Shown here piece after piece: positions 24,908 through 36,203 of a DNA stretch of 64,000 nt. The DNA is taken from the NCBI RefSeq assembly GCF_003985125.1, contig NZ_ML133569.1, forward strand, positions 248,001-312,000, in the 5' to 3' direction. The notes under the pieces were generated by a model. That model searched no databases and had not been told where the DNA came from. It was given only the letters and a program-made list of their open reading frames with translations. The translations under genes and the position numbers were made by a program. The stretch is from Rhizobium phaseoli. Lineage in GTDB: Bacteria; Pseudomonadota; Alphaproteobacteria; Rhizobiales; Rhizobiaceae. The number at the start of each line of letters is the position of its first letter. Position 1 is the stretch's first letter.

Positions 24908-25375
24908 CTCACACCCGGTTGGATTTGGAACAGAGATCGACGTTGTGCGGAAAAGTGAGTGCGGCGTCAATGATCTCGTCCTTTCCTCAGCTGGCTCCAG
25001 CCTGGGCAATTGCACAGGGGAGATAGCTTCATGTTCAACGGCGCACAGCAGCAGTATTTCCTGCCGCCGATCGTTGAAAGAAAGGTGACGGTCGGTTCGG
25101 ATGTCATCATCCGGTGATATTCTTGCCCGATAAGAGAACCGAGGCCAGCACCGGCATCCGCCCCGCCGCCCATCCGTTTGCGGAGCCATCCTCCGGCGTT
25201 CTCGTTGCGCCCTATTTCCGCTGCCTCGGCATGTAGTGAAAGTTATTGTCAGTCACCAAGTGCTTTGAACCGGCCAATATCCCCTGTCCAGCCGCGTTCG
25301 CCTCAGCCGGCCTTGCGCCGGCTTTCTTTTTAATTGCCGCGGAATAGGAGTCGCAAGACGAGGTGCGAGCCGCAC
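24908..25375. other. 468-base gene-free stretch with a plus-strand terminator
   Basis: No protein-like frame is visible on either strand. A strong plus-strand terminator at 25305-25331 has no plus-strand gene before it for over 2 kb, so a small RNA could be encoded here. No other structure stands out. Confidence 0.4.
25305..25331 (+). terminator. Orphan rho-independent terminator
   Basis: AGCCGGC (25305-25311) and GCCGGCT (25317-25323) form a perfect 7-base stem with a 5-base loop, followed by TTCTTTTT. It points along the plus strand, where no gene precedes it; on the minus strand there is no T-run, so it does not serve the xylosidase gene. Confidence 0.7.
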
Positions 25376-26989
25376 TCACAACTCGTCGTAATTGAGCCAG
25401 TCGAAATCCGCGACTTTCCCCCGCCCCGACGTATCGAAGGCAAACACGCCGGCGAAGGCGCCGGTGAAGGAGCCGTGTTCGCCGCGCCCGCCTTCATCGG
25501 AAACCACACCTGCATCGAGAACCGGCCCGATCGGCTGCCAGGCGCCCTTGCCTTCGGTCTGCCAGAAGAATTGCAGGTCGTTTTCGCGGATTTCCATGGC
25601 GAGCTGGACGCGCCCCTCGGCGAGGATCGCGACGCCGCTCTCGGCGGGAAAGCTCAGGCGGCCGTTCGGGTAGTCGCCGCTGCAGGACAGGATCGTAACG
25701 CAGCGGCCGAGCGTTTCGTGCAGCGTCACGGCGACGGCGTGGAATTTGTGGCGGTTGTAGTAATGCGTCAGCCCAGCCACCTGCTGATAGGTATCAGGTG
25801 AGAATTCAACCACGGTTTCGGCGCGGAAGCTGTGATGCTCCTGCCGACGGGCGACCAACGCCTGTTCGAACCAGGAGCCGATGCTTTCGCGCCCGATCAG
25901 GCGCAGATGGCCGGGACGGTCCGTCAGGTTGAAGATGCGCGTTGGCTCGGGCGTGCGAAGCCACTGGAAATCTGCGGGAAGTTTGCCCCCGTCGAAATTG
26001 TATTCGGTGCGCATCGGCTTTTCCGCCGGTACCGCGCCGAAGAGGCCCGGCACATCGACCTCTGGCACTGTCGTGCCGTTTTCCAGGTAAAGCCAGTCGT
26101 CGTCGCGCCAGACGCATTTCTGCAGGCTCGTTTCGCGCCCCAGCGTGCAGCGCCGCTTCGGCGGCAGCGGCCGGCCGCAGAGATGGGTATGATAGGCTTG
26201 ACCGTCAGGCGTCTCGACATATTGGCCATGCCCCGCCCGCTGCAGCACCGCGCCCGGATGATCCTTCGAGGTGATGAGGTGCATGTTCGGGTGCATCTCA
26301 TAAGGCCCGTCAATGCGGCGCGAGCGCGCCATGGTGACGGCGTGGTCGTAGCCGGTGCCGCCCTCGGCGGTTGTCAGATAGTACCAGCCATTGCGCTTGA
26401 AAAGATGCGGGCCCTCGACGAGACCAAGCGGGCTGCCGGCGAAGATGTTCTTGATCGGGCCTTTCAGCGCCTTCGTCGCCGGGTCCCACTCCTGCAGCAG
26501 GATGCCGTCGAAGGCCGGTGATTTCGGCGAACCGCCGAAGCTCTCGGTGCGGTGGTTCCACTGCATGTTGACGAACCACTTGCGGCCGTCATCGTCGTGG
26601 AAGAGCGAAGGATCGAAGCCGGAAGAGTTGACATAGACCGGCTCGGACCATTCCGCTTCGATAGAAGGCGCGGTGACAATGTAGTTATGCGCATCCTTGA
26701 AATTGCCGTCGAAGCGCTTGACGTCGGTATAGACGAGCCAGAACTGCCCATCGGCAAAAGAAAGGCACGGCGCCCAGATGCCGCAGCTATCAGGATTGCC
26801 GCGCATGTCGAGCTGCGAGGTCCGTTCCAGCGGCCGGCGCACCAGCGTCCAGTTCACCAGATCGCGCGAATGGTGGATCTGCACCCCGGGATACCATTCG
26901 AAGGTGGAGGTGGCGATGTAATAATCCTCGCCCACACGGCAGATCGACGGATCGGGATTGAACCCCGGCAGGATGGGATTGCGGATCAT
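25376..26989 (-). CDS. xynB: GH43 beta-xylosidase / alpha-L-arabinofuranosidase
   Basis: The 537-residue enzyme has the GH43 propeller with all three acids: the base in ILPGFNPDPSI, the pKa modulator in SSGFDPSLFHD, and the general acid in LVEGPHLFKRNGWYYL. The C-terminal 190 residues are the beta-sandwich of XynB-type enzymes (RTEYNFDGGKLPADFQWLR onward). There is no signal peptide, so it acts on imported xylo- or arabino-oligosaccharides. It is the last gene of the sugar locus, after the aldo/keto reductase. Confidence 0.92.
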   Translation of the reverse strand: MIRNPILPGFNPDPSICRVGEDYYIATSTFEWYPGVQIHHSRDLVNWTLVRRPLERTSQLDMRGNPDSCGIWAPCLSFADGQFWLVYTDVKRFDGNFKDAHNYIVTAPSIEAEWSEPVYVNSSGFDPSLFHDDDGRKWFVNMQWNHRTESFGGSPKSPAFDGILLQEWDPATKALKGPIKNIFAGSPLGLVEGPHLFKRNGWYYLTTAEGGTGYDHAVTMARSRRIDGPYEMHPNMHLITSKDHPGAVLQRAGHGQYVETPDGQAYHTHLCGRPLPPKRRCTLGRETSLQKCVWRDDDWLYLENGTTVPEVDVPGLFGAVPAEKPMRTEYNFDGGKLPADFQWLRTPEPTRIFNLTDRPGHLRLIGRESIGSWFEQALVARRQEHHSFRAETVVEFSPDTYQQVAGLTHYYNRHKFHAVAVTLHETLGRCVTILSCSGDYPNGRLSFPAESGVAILAEGRVQLAMEIRENDLQFFWQTEGKGAWQPIGPVLDAGVVSDEGGRGEHGSFTGAFAGVFAFDTSGRGKVADFDWLNYDEL

Positions 26990-27143
26990 GATGAAGCCTC
27001 CTCCTTAGATTATTTCTGTGGTACGTACGTCAGACGAAGGCGGGAAAACCTCTCCTCCATCATCTCTGTCCTCGGGCGAAGCTTGGGCCACACGAATGAG
27101 GGAGCCTGTGGCGACATGCTGCCACAAACTCCCACTGCCCATA

Positions 27144-28175
<1,032 letters not shown>

Positions 28176-28232
28176 GAGACTCTCCTTGCTAAAATATCTC
28201 AATAGATGCCCCGCAGGGCCCGACTCAGGAGC

Positions 28233-28375
28233 TGCCCCTCATCCGGCTGCCGTTACCTTCTCCCCGTAAACGGGGCGAAGGGACATACCGCACCCGCTCG
28301 CTTAAATCTCAACCCTGCGTTTGGCACGTCCCCTCTCCCCGTTCTTTACGGGGAGAGGGTTAGGGTGAGGGGCAA
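28233..28375. repeat. Inverted-repeat intergenic element with a 12-bp hairpin
   Basis: The element begins CCCCTCATCC and ends GGGTGAGGGGC. Inside, CCCTCTCCCCGT (28331-28342) and ACGGGGAGAGGG (28348-28359) make a perfect 12-base hairpin, and CCCCGT-AA-ACGGGG lies near 28263-28276. It lies between the aldo/keto reductase and dehydrogenase genes. It probably reduces transcription into the last two genes. Confidence 0.6.
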
Positions 28376-28406
28376 TCTTCACCACGACGATTCTAACGCT
28401 ATCCTA

Positions 28407-29540
28407 TCACTTCAACAGCGCGTGCGCCTCTTCGATGCCGAGCGCAGCCGGCTGGGTGCAGGTCGTGGTGAGGTCGATGAAACGCCCTTCCTCGCCCGAC
28501 TTCAGGATCGAGGTCATCACGTCGACACCGTGCAGCGTGCGGTCGAGCGAGCAGCGCGCGTCGCGGCCTTCGATCAACGACATCGCCATGTCGGCAAGGC
28601 CGGCCGTGCGGTAGTTGGCGCGCGAGCCACTGGGGCTTTCCTGGTTGATCTTGCCGAAGGGATGCTCCCAGGCTTCCAGCGGCTTGATGTCCTTGTCGCG
28701 GCCGCTTGCCTCGACGGTGCCACCGAAGAAGTTCGGATCCGGCACGTAGAGCGAGCCATCGGTGCCGTAGAGCTCCATATTGGCATGGCGATGCGACCAC
28801 ACGTCCCAGCTCGCCGTCAGCGTCACCGTGGCGCCGTTGACGAATTCGAGCAGCGCCTGGATCGTCGTCGGCGTCTTGACCGGGATGATCTCACCATTGC
28901 GCGGCTGGCTGGTGATGGTGCGGGTCTCCGATGCCATCGAGGTCATGGCGCCGACGCGTTTGACCGGGCCGATCAGGTTGATCAGGTTGGCGATGTAATA
29001 AGGGCCGAGATCGAGGATCGGGCCGCCGCCCGGCAGGAAAAAGAAATCCGGGTTCGGATGCCACATCTCCATGCCGGGGCTCATCACGTAGCAGGCGCCC
29101 GAGGTTACCCGGCCGATGCCGCCGTCGTCGATGAACTTGCGGGCAAGCTGATGCGCGCCGCCGAGGAAAGTGTCCGGCGCGCAGCCGACGGCAAGGTTTT
29201 TTGCTTTGGCGATGCGGCGAAGCTCCTCGCCCTGCTCCAGCGAAAGCACCAGCGGCTTTTCCGAATAGACGTGTTTGCCGGCCTCGAGGATCGCCTTCGA
29301 CACCGGAAAATGCGCATCCGGAATGGTCAGATTGACGACGACGTCGATCTCGTCATTGGCGAGCAGCGCGTCGATCGTCTGTGCCTTCACGCCATATTCC
29401 TTGGCGCGGGCCTCGGCGGCCTGCAGGTTGATATCGGCGCAGGCCAGCACCTTCAGCCCCTTGAAGAGTGGTGCGAGCGAGAAGTAGGTGGTGGAGATGT
29501 TGCCGCATCCGATGATGCCGACGCCAAGTTCCCTGGTCAT
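28407..29540 (-). CDS. Gfo/Idh/MocA-family sugar dehydrogenase
   Basis: ATG 29540 follows GAGG by 6 bases and gives 377 residues. The NAD-binding motif is VGIIGCGNISTTYF, and YSEKPLVLSLEQGEEL holds the family EKP motif with the catalytic lysine. Then come the C-terminal beta-sheet domain and GGGPILDLGPYYIANLINLIG. It oxidises a sugar or inositol-like compound with NAD(P). It lies 8 bases after the isomerase-like gene, a typical pair in sugar operons. Confidence 0.9.
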   Translation of the reverse strand: MTRELGVGIIGCGNISTTYFSLAPLFKGLKVLACADINLQAAEARAKEYGVKAQTIDALLANDEIDVVVNLTIPDAHFPVSKAILEAGKHVYSEKPLVLSLEQGEELRRIAKAKNLAVGCAPDTFLGGAHQLARKFIDDGGIGRVTSGACYVMSPGMEMWHPNPDFFFLPGGGPILDLGPYYIANLINLIGPVKRVGAMTSMASETRTITSQPRNGEIIPVKTPTTIQALLEFVNGATVTLTASWDVWSHRHANMELYGTDGSLYVPDPNFFGGTVEASGRDKDIKPLEAWEHPFGKINQESPSGSRANYRTAGLADMAMSLIEGRDARCSLDRTLHGVDVMTSILKSGEEGRFIDLTTTCTQPAALGIEEAHALLK

Positions 29541-29548
29541 GATGTGCC

Positions 29549-30310
29549 TCAATAAGCCTTGAAGGATGCGATCGAACGGCTGATGTTGCGGTCGATGTCT
29601 TTGGGATTGTCATGTTCGACGACGAAGTGCTTGGCCTTGGTGCCGCGAAGCGCCGCGATCAGCTTGGCCCATTCAACCTTGCCATGGCCGACATCGGCCC
29701 AGCCGTCCTCGTCCTTCGCCTCGCCTGCCGGCGCGATATCCTTGACGTGGACCGAAGTGATGCGAGAGCCGAGTTTCTCGATCCAGGCGAAGGGATCGGC
29801 GCCGCCGCGGATGACCCAGGCGATATCGGCTTCCCAGGAAATGTCGGGCGCGCCTTCGAAGATGCGCTCGATCGGCAGCGAGCCGTCGACCAGCTTGACG
29901 AACTCGAAATCATGGTTGTGCCAGCCGAATTCGTAGCCGGCTTCTTTATAAGGCTTGCTCATCTCCTGCAGCCGCTTGCCGAAGGCCGTCCAGCCGGCGG
30001 CATCCGAGGGGCGCTGTTCGGCCGCCAGGTGCGGCGCATAGATCGAGTCCATGCCGAGAATCTTGGCAATATTGAGCGACTTCTGAACTTCCTTCTCCAG
30101 GAAATCGGGGCTGAAATGGCCGCTCGCCATGACCAGGCCATTCTTGTCGAGCTCGGCGCGAAGGCTTTTCAAGCCGGCATCGTCGAGATCGGCGTAGATG
30201 CCGCCGAAGCCTTCGACTTCGGCATAACCTGCCTTGCCGAGCTTCTCGAAAATCGCCGAATAGGGCTGGAAGTTGCGCGCGCTATAGAGCTGGTAGCTTA
30301 GTTTCGTCAT
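29549..30310 (-). CDS. Sugar phosphate isomerase/epimerase family protein (xylose-isomerase-like TIM barrel)
   Basis: Two adjacent ATG codons (30313 and 30310) follow AAGGAG; I take the second, giving 253 residues that begin TKLSYQLYSARNFQPYSAIF. The AP-endonuclease-2-like TIM barrel shows FGWHNHDFEFVKL, DISWEADIAWVIRGGADPFAW and HVKDIAPAGE, which carry the metal ligands. It probably isomerises or dehydrates the product of the neighbouring dehydrogenase. It lies between the mannosidase and dehydrogenase genes. Confidence 0.88.
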   Translation of the reverse strand: MTKLSYQLYSARNFQPYSAIFEKLGKAGYAEVEGFGGIYADLDDAGLKSLRAELDKNGLVMASGHFSPDFLEKEVQKSLNIAKILGMDSIYAPHLAAEQRPSDAAGWTAFGKRLQEMSKPYKEAGYEFGWHNHDFEFVKLVDGSLPIERIFEGAPDISWEADIAWVIRGGADPFAWIEKLGSRITSVHVKDIAPAGEAKDEDGWADVGHGKVEWAKLIAALRGTKAKHFVVEHDNPKDIDRNISRSIASFKAY

Positions 30311-30348
30311 CATGTTCTCCTTGGGCCTCGTGCCCATGCTTGGGAAGA

Positions 30349-32808
30349 TCAATCCGCTGATTGGCAGGAATGCAGGTCGTAGAACCGGAAGTCCGGCAGC
30401 TTGCCGCGTTCGAGCTGATGTGCCGGGGTAAAGGTGATGCGGCGGCTTTCGCCGGCCGCGAGATCGAAGGCGTTGTCAGAATATTTGCCGTCCGTCTCGC
30501 TCTCGATCATCACGAAGAGCGCAAGTCCCTTCGCGGTGACGTTGATGTCGACGGCGCCGCTCGCCTCGACATATTCATGGGTGACCGTCAGCCCCGCGGG
30601 CTCGAGCTCCAGCGCCTTATAGGTGCCGTTGACATAATGCCCCTCGCCGCCCATGCCGTTCGAGGCTGTGAAATGCCAGGCGAGCAGCGTTCCCTCGCCG
30701 ATCTCAGCGACGTCGATGGTCGCAGCCGTCACCGCCGCATCCGGCGAGCAGACCGCCTGCACATCTTTCAGGTGCTTCCGCTCGCCGTTCATCGTCAGAA
30801 CAGTAATTGAAAGATCGACACTGACATCGGCAAGCGTGTCGTTGACCAGCGAGAAACGGATCGTCTTGCCGTCCTCGGAAGGAATGGCCGCGACTGCCAC
30901 CGGCTGGAAGAAGCGCTTTACGAGATAATGCATCGCCTTCCAGCGCCCGCCATAATCGAGGCTCGACCAGGAAGCGACCGGCCAGGTGTCATTGAGCTGC
31001 CAGTAGATCGTGCCCATGCAATGGGGTTTCAGCGACCGCCAGTATTCCACCGCCGTCTTGATCGCCAGGCCCTGCTGGATCTGCGAGAGATAGACGAAGT
31101 TCGGGAAATCCTTGGGGAAGCGGAAATAACGGAACATCGTGCCGGCGATGCGCTCGTTGCCGCCGGTATTCTTTTGATGCAGCTCCATGACAGGAGAAGC
31201 GACGTTCATGTCCTTCTCCTCGGCATAGGTCTTGATGACAGGCAGGGAGGTATAGGACTGGAAGCCGAACTCCGAGCAGAAGCGCGGCCGCACCGAACGG
31301 TAATTGTCGAACGACTTGTTCTCGTGCCAGACCGACCAGTAATGCATGTCGCCGGAGCCGTCGGCATGCCAGGCATCGCCGAAATCGAGATAGCCGGAGG
31401 CCGGGCTCGACGGCCACCAGAGCGCGCCGGGCAACGCTTTCTTCACCGCCTGCTCGATCGTTCGGTTGAGCCGGTCGTAGGAGACGAGATAGCGGTCGCG
31501 GTCCTTCCGCGATTCCTCGAACCATGTCAGCGCGCCGACAAGTTCGTTGTCGCCGCACCAGAGCGCGATCGAGGGATGGGAGGAGAGCCGGCGGACCTGG
31601 TAATCGACTTCTATTGCCACATTCTCGAGAAAGTCCTCCGTCGAGGGATAGAGATTGCAGGCGAACATGAAGTCCTGCCAGACCAGGAGACCCAGCCGGT
31701 CGCAGAGATCGTAGAAATGATCCTGCTCATAGAAGCCGCCACCCCAGACGCGGACCATGTTCATATTGGCGGCTTTCGCCGACTGCAGCAAATCTTCGGT
31801 CTTTTCAGGCGACGAGAGCGAATAGAGCGCATCGGCCGGAATCCAGTTGGCGCCGCGGCAGAAGACCTCTCTGCCGTTGACCTTGAACGCAAAGCGGCTG
31901 CCTGATGCATCCGGCGTGGTGATCAGCTCGATGGTACGGAGACCGATCTGCTTCGTCACCACCTCATCGGGCAGCTCGACGGAGAGCGTGTAAAGCGCCT
32001 GCTCACCGCTGCCGGAGGGCCACCAGAGGCGCGGCCTGTCGATATGGAAGAGGTGATTGACCGTTGTCTCGCCCTTGACGCCGACATCGAGGCGCACGCG
32101 CTCTCCGTCGAGATCGAAATAGACCTGCGCGATTCCGGCATGCTTGGCATAGAGGCTCGCCGTCACCGTGAGATCGACAGAGCCGTCATTGTTGTGGGCC
32201 TGGCGGGTAACGACATGCTCGATGCGCGCCGTCTCGAGCTTCTTTAGCGCGATCGTGCCGTAGAGGCCGAAGGGCGCAATGGCGATATTCCAGTCCCAGC
32301 CGAAGTGGCATTGCGGCTTGCGCAGCATATTGCCGTCCGGGATCGGCGAATTACCCGTGCTGTAAGGAATATAGAAGGGCTGCTTCTTCTGCCGCTCGGC
32401 ACCAACGGCGGGATTGGAGGCAAACACGATGCGGATGACGTTGTCACCCGATTTCAGCATGCTCGAGACATCAGGCCGGTAGCGGCGGAAGCTGTTGTCG
32501 GCTTCGAGCGCCAGGAAGCCGTTGACGTAGACGCTGGCGACCGTGTCGAGATAGTCGATATCGAGATACCAGTCGCCGTCTACCTCCTGCAGTGCAAAGC
32601 TGCGCTCGACCGCCCACTCACGCTCGGCGACCCACTGCACCTTCTGCTCGTTGCGCCCGAAATAGGGATCGGGGATCAGGCCGGCCCGGTGAAGCGCCGT
32701 ATGCACGTCGCCCGGCAGTGCGATGACGCTTTTGATCTCGCCATCGACGGAGGTCAGCTGCCACGAACCGGAAAGGTCGATGCTGGAGGGAGGCGGTTGT
32801 TGCGTCAC
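30349..32808 (-). CDS. GH2 beta-mannosidase
   Basis: The 819-residue enzyme has the GH2 order: sugar-binding jelly roll (ALPGDVHTALHRAGLIPDPYFG), immunoglobulin-like domain, TIM barrel and C-terminal sandwich. The acid/base glutamate is in IALWCGDNELVGAL and the nucleophile is in FCSEFGFQSY. NMVRVWGGGFYE is the beta-mannosidase type of barrel motif. No signal peptide is present, so it works inside the cell on imported mannosides. It follows the transporter ATPase gene after a repeat element. Confidence 0.93.
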   Translation of the reverse strand: MTQQPPPSSIDLSGSWQLTSVDGEIKSVIALPGDVHTALHRAGLIPDPYFGRNEQKVQWVAEREWAVERSFALQEVDGDWYLDIDYLDTVASVYVNGFLALEADNSFRRYRPDVSSMLKSGDNVIRIVFASNPAVGAERQKKQPFYIPYSTGNSPIPDGNMLRKPQCHFGWDWNIAIAPFGLYGTIALKKLETARIEHVVTRQAHNNDGSVDLTVTASLYAKHAGIAQVYFDLDGERVRLDVGVKGETTVNHLFHIDRPRLWWPSGSGEQALYTLSVELPDEVVTKQIGLRTIELITTPDASGSRFAFKVNGREVFCRGANWIPADALYSLSSPEKTEDLLQSAKAANMNMVRVWGGGFYEQDHFYDLCDRLGLLVWQDFMFACNLYPSTEDFLENVAIEVDYQVRRLSSHPSIALWCGDNELVGALTWFEESRKDRDRYLVSYDRLNRTIEQAVKKALPGALWWPSSPASGYLDFGDAWHADGSGDMHYWSVWHENKSFDNYRSVRPRFCSEFGFQSYTSLPVIKTYAEEKDMNVASPVMELHQKNTGGNERIAGTMFRYFRFPKDFPNFVYLSQIQQGLAIKTAVEYWRSLKPHCMGTIYWQLNDTWPVASWSSLDYGGRWKAMHYLVKRFFQPVAVAAIPSEDGKTIRFSLVNDTLADVSVDLSITVLTMNGERKHLKDVQAVCSPDAAVTAATIDVAEIGEGTLLAWHFTASNGMGGEGHYVNGTYKALELEPAGLTVTHEYVEASGAVDINVTAKGLALFVMIESETDGKYSDNAFDLAAGESRRITFTPAHQLERGKLPDFRFYDLHSCQSAD

Positions 32809-32933
32809 GATTTCATTTCCGATTTCGAAAAGGGTTGAGTTCTTGAAGGAAGGGCAAATGTCGCTGTTCGGCGGCTTTCACCTAGTCGTTCGTCAGAGAC
32901 CTGTCGTTTTTGTCCTCATCCGCCCACTCCGCT

Positions 32934-33026
32934 CTCCGTCATCCTCGGGCTTGACCCGAGGATCTACACCGCATCCACCAGCAGCAACGGGCATGGATCC
33001 TCGGGTCAAGCCCGAGGATGACGGAG
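32934..33026. repeat. REP-like element A, copy 1, with 31-bp perfect inverted arms
   Basis: Positions 32934-32964 and 32996-33026 are perfect reverse complements, each containing the inner palindrome-like core CTCGGGCTTGACCCGAG. Related copies lie at 48112-48194 and 57927-58007. This copy separates the transporter genes from the beta-mannosidase. Confidence 0.85.
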
Positions 33027-33080
33027 GGCGGGATTGGCCTTTTCGTCAAACTCGCCCGGGGCTCAATCCACAAATCTCCG

Positions 33081-34187
<1,107 letters not shown>

Positions 34188-34191
34188 GTGA

Positions 34192-35136
34192 TCAACCCTT
34201 CACTGCGCCAGCGGCGATGCCGCGGACGAAAAGCCGTCCCGACACGAAATAGACGATCAGCGGCACGAGACCCGTCAGGATCGTTGCCGCCATGTTGACG
34301 TTGTATTCCTTCACGCCCTGAACGGAATTGACGATGTTGTTGAGCTGCACGGTCATCGGATAGGTATCCGGCCGGGTAAAGACGACGCCGAACAGGAAGT
34401 CGTTCCAGATTCCGGTCACCTGCAGGATCATCGCGACGACGAAGATCGGCAGCGACATCGGCAGCATGATCTTCAGGAAAATCTGCCAGAAACCCGCGCC
34501 ATCGACGCGCGCCGCCTTGAACAGCTCTTCCGGCAGCGAGACGAAATAGTTGCGGAACAGCAGCGTCAGGATCGGCATGCCGAAGATCGAATGCACGATG
34601 ACGAGACCGGTTAGGGTGCCGTAAATGCCGATTTCGCGCAGGATGATGACGATCGGATAGATCATCACCTGATAGGGAATGAACGCCCCGATGATGAGGA
34701 TCGAGAAGAAGAGCTCCGATCCCTTGAAGCGCCAGTTTGCCAGCGCGTAGCCGTTCACCGAGGCGATGGCGATCGAGATGATGACCGACGGCACGGTGAT
34801 GCGCACCGAATTCCAGAAGCCGCGCGACAGGCCATCGCAGTTCAAGCCCGTGCAGGCCTCCGCCCAGGCCTTCACCCAAGGCTCGAAGGTGATTTCCATC
34901 GGCGGTGAGAAGATGTTGCCGAGGCGGATTTCCGGCATGCCTTTCAGCGACGTCACAACCATCACATAGAGCGGCAGCAGGTAATAGAGCGCCGCGATGG
35001 TCAGCGTGCCGTAGAGCATGATGTTACGCGGCGACAAAGCCGGGCGCGGCTTCGGGCCGCTTGGGCCATCGCCGAGCCTCTGCGAGACGGCATCGATACC
35101 GGCGGCCGTGGTGTTGAGAGTTCCGATATTAGCCAC
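34192..35136 (-). CDS. Sugar ABC transporter permease (MalG type)
   Basis: The 314-residue protein has six membrane helices and the EAA loop EELFKAARVDGAGFWQIF followed by KIMLPMSLP, which docks on the ATPase. An unusually long periplasmic loop (EACTGLNCDGLSRGFWNS) lies after the first helix and has two cysteines. It overlaps the first permease by 8 bases and is followed by the ATPase gene. Confidence 0.92.
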   Translation of the reverse strand: MANIGTLNTTAAGIDAVSQRLGDGPSGPKPRPALSPRNIMLYGTLTIAALYYLLPLYVMVVTSLKGMPEIRLGNIFSPPMEITFEPWVKAWAEACTGLNCDGLSRGFWNSVRITVPSVIISIAIASVNGYALANWRFKGSELFFSILIIGAFIPYQVMIYPIVIILREIGIYGTLTGLVIVHSIFGMPILTLLFRNYFVSLPEELFKAARVDGAGFWQIFLKIMLPMSLPIFVVAMILQVTGIWNDFLFGVVFTRPDTYPMTVQLNNIVNSVQGVKEYNVNMAATILTGLVPLIVYFVSGRLFVRGIAAGAVKG

Positions 35137-36034
35137 GCTTGCGCCCTCCTCCGAATTCCAGATAGGCCCACGGAACGATGATGATCGCGACCGTGACCAG
35201 CATCATCGTCGAGGCGGCAAAGCCCTGCCCCAGGTTCTGCGCCTGGAACATGTAGTCGTAGACGTATTTCGCCGGCACTTCAGACGAGATACCCGGACCG
35301 CCCGAGGTTTGCGCGACGACGAGGTCGTAGACCTTGACGATGCCCGAGGCGATGATGACGATCGTCGTGATGAAGACCGGCCGCATCATCGGAATGACGA
35401 TCAGGAGATAGGTCTTCCACATCGGGATGCCGTCGACGCGCGCAGCCTTCCAGATGTCCTCGTCGATACCGCGCAGCCCGGCGAGCATCAGGCACATGAC
35501 CAATCCGGTCCCCTGCCACAGTGCCGCGATCAGAATGCCGTAAATGACGATTTCAGGCGTATAGAGCGGATTGAAGGTGAAGCTTGTCCAGCCGAGCGAG
35601 CGCACCACCGACTGCACGCCGAAATCCGGGTTCAGCACCCACTGCCAGACAAGGCCCGTCACGATGAAGGACAGCGCGAAGGGATAGAGGAAAATGGTGC
35701 GAAAGGTGTTTTCGAAACGGATCTTCTGATCCATCAGCGCAGCGAGCACGAAGCCGATGACCAGACTGAAAATCAGCGAAAGAACGCCGTAAAGGGCCAG
35801 ATTTTCAATCGCCGTCACCCAGCGGGGCGCCGCCCAGAGGCGTTGATATTGATCGATACCGACGAAGCTCAGCCGCGGGAGGAGCTTGGAATTGGTGAAG
35901 GAATAAAAGACCGTCCAGAATGTGCCGCCGACAAAGATCACCAGCGCCGTCAGGATCATCGGGATGGATGCAATCTTGGCATTCAGATTGCGCAGTAACT
36001 TGATTGGTCGGCCGGCTTGCGCTTGACCCGTCAT
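35129..36034 (-). CDS. Sugar ABC transporter permease (MalF type)
   Basis: The 301-residue protein has six helices and the EAA loop DEDIWKAARVDGIPMWKTYL then IVIPMMRPV. The N-terminus is cytoplasmic and basic. It pairs with the MalG-type permease. A stable stem-loop (36157-36183) lies between it and the binding-protein gene, as in many importer operons where the binding protein must be made in excess. Confidence 0.92.
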   Translation of the reverse strand: MTGQAQAGRPIKLLRNLNAKIASIPMILTALVIFVGGTFWTVFYSFTNSKLLPRLSFVGIDQYQRLWAAPRWVTAIENLALYGVLSLIFSLVIGFVLAALMDQKIRFENTFRTIFLYPFALSFIVTGLVWQWVLNPDFGVQSVVRSLGWTSFTFNPLYTPEIVIYGILIAALWQGTGLVMCLMLAGLRGIDEDIWKAARVDGIPMWKTYLLIVIPMMRPVFITTIVIIASGIVKVYDLVVAQTSGGPGISSEVPAKYVYDYMFQAQNLGQGFAASTMMLVTVAIIIVPWAYLEFGGGRKRG

Positions 36035-36156
36035 GAACGCTTCTCCTCAAATCGCAACTGCGGCCCACAGCAAGGTATGGCGCCATCTGCCATCCCTGCC
36101 CCGGTTTTACCGGGAAGGCCGGAGAGATGCCGCCAGCCGAACTTCCGTCCGGGGAA

Positions 36157-36183
36157 GGATCCGGCCCTTGCGGAGCCGGATCC
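36157..36183 (-). promoter_or_regulatory. Stem-loop between binding-protein and permease genes
   Basis: GGATCCGGC (36157-36165) and GCCGGATCC (36175-36183) form a perfect 9-base stem with a 9-base loop. There is no T-run, so it is probably an mRNA-stabilising structure that keeps binding-protein message above permease message. Confidence 0.55.
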
Positions 36184-36203
36184 GAAGGCAGCGAATCAAT
36201 CGA

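Noticed and set aside
24967..25173. Glycine- and cysteine-rich 68-codon minus-strand frame
   Set aside because: No start signal and no family resemblance; the region fits non-coding DNA.
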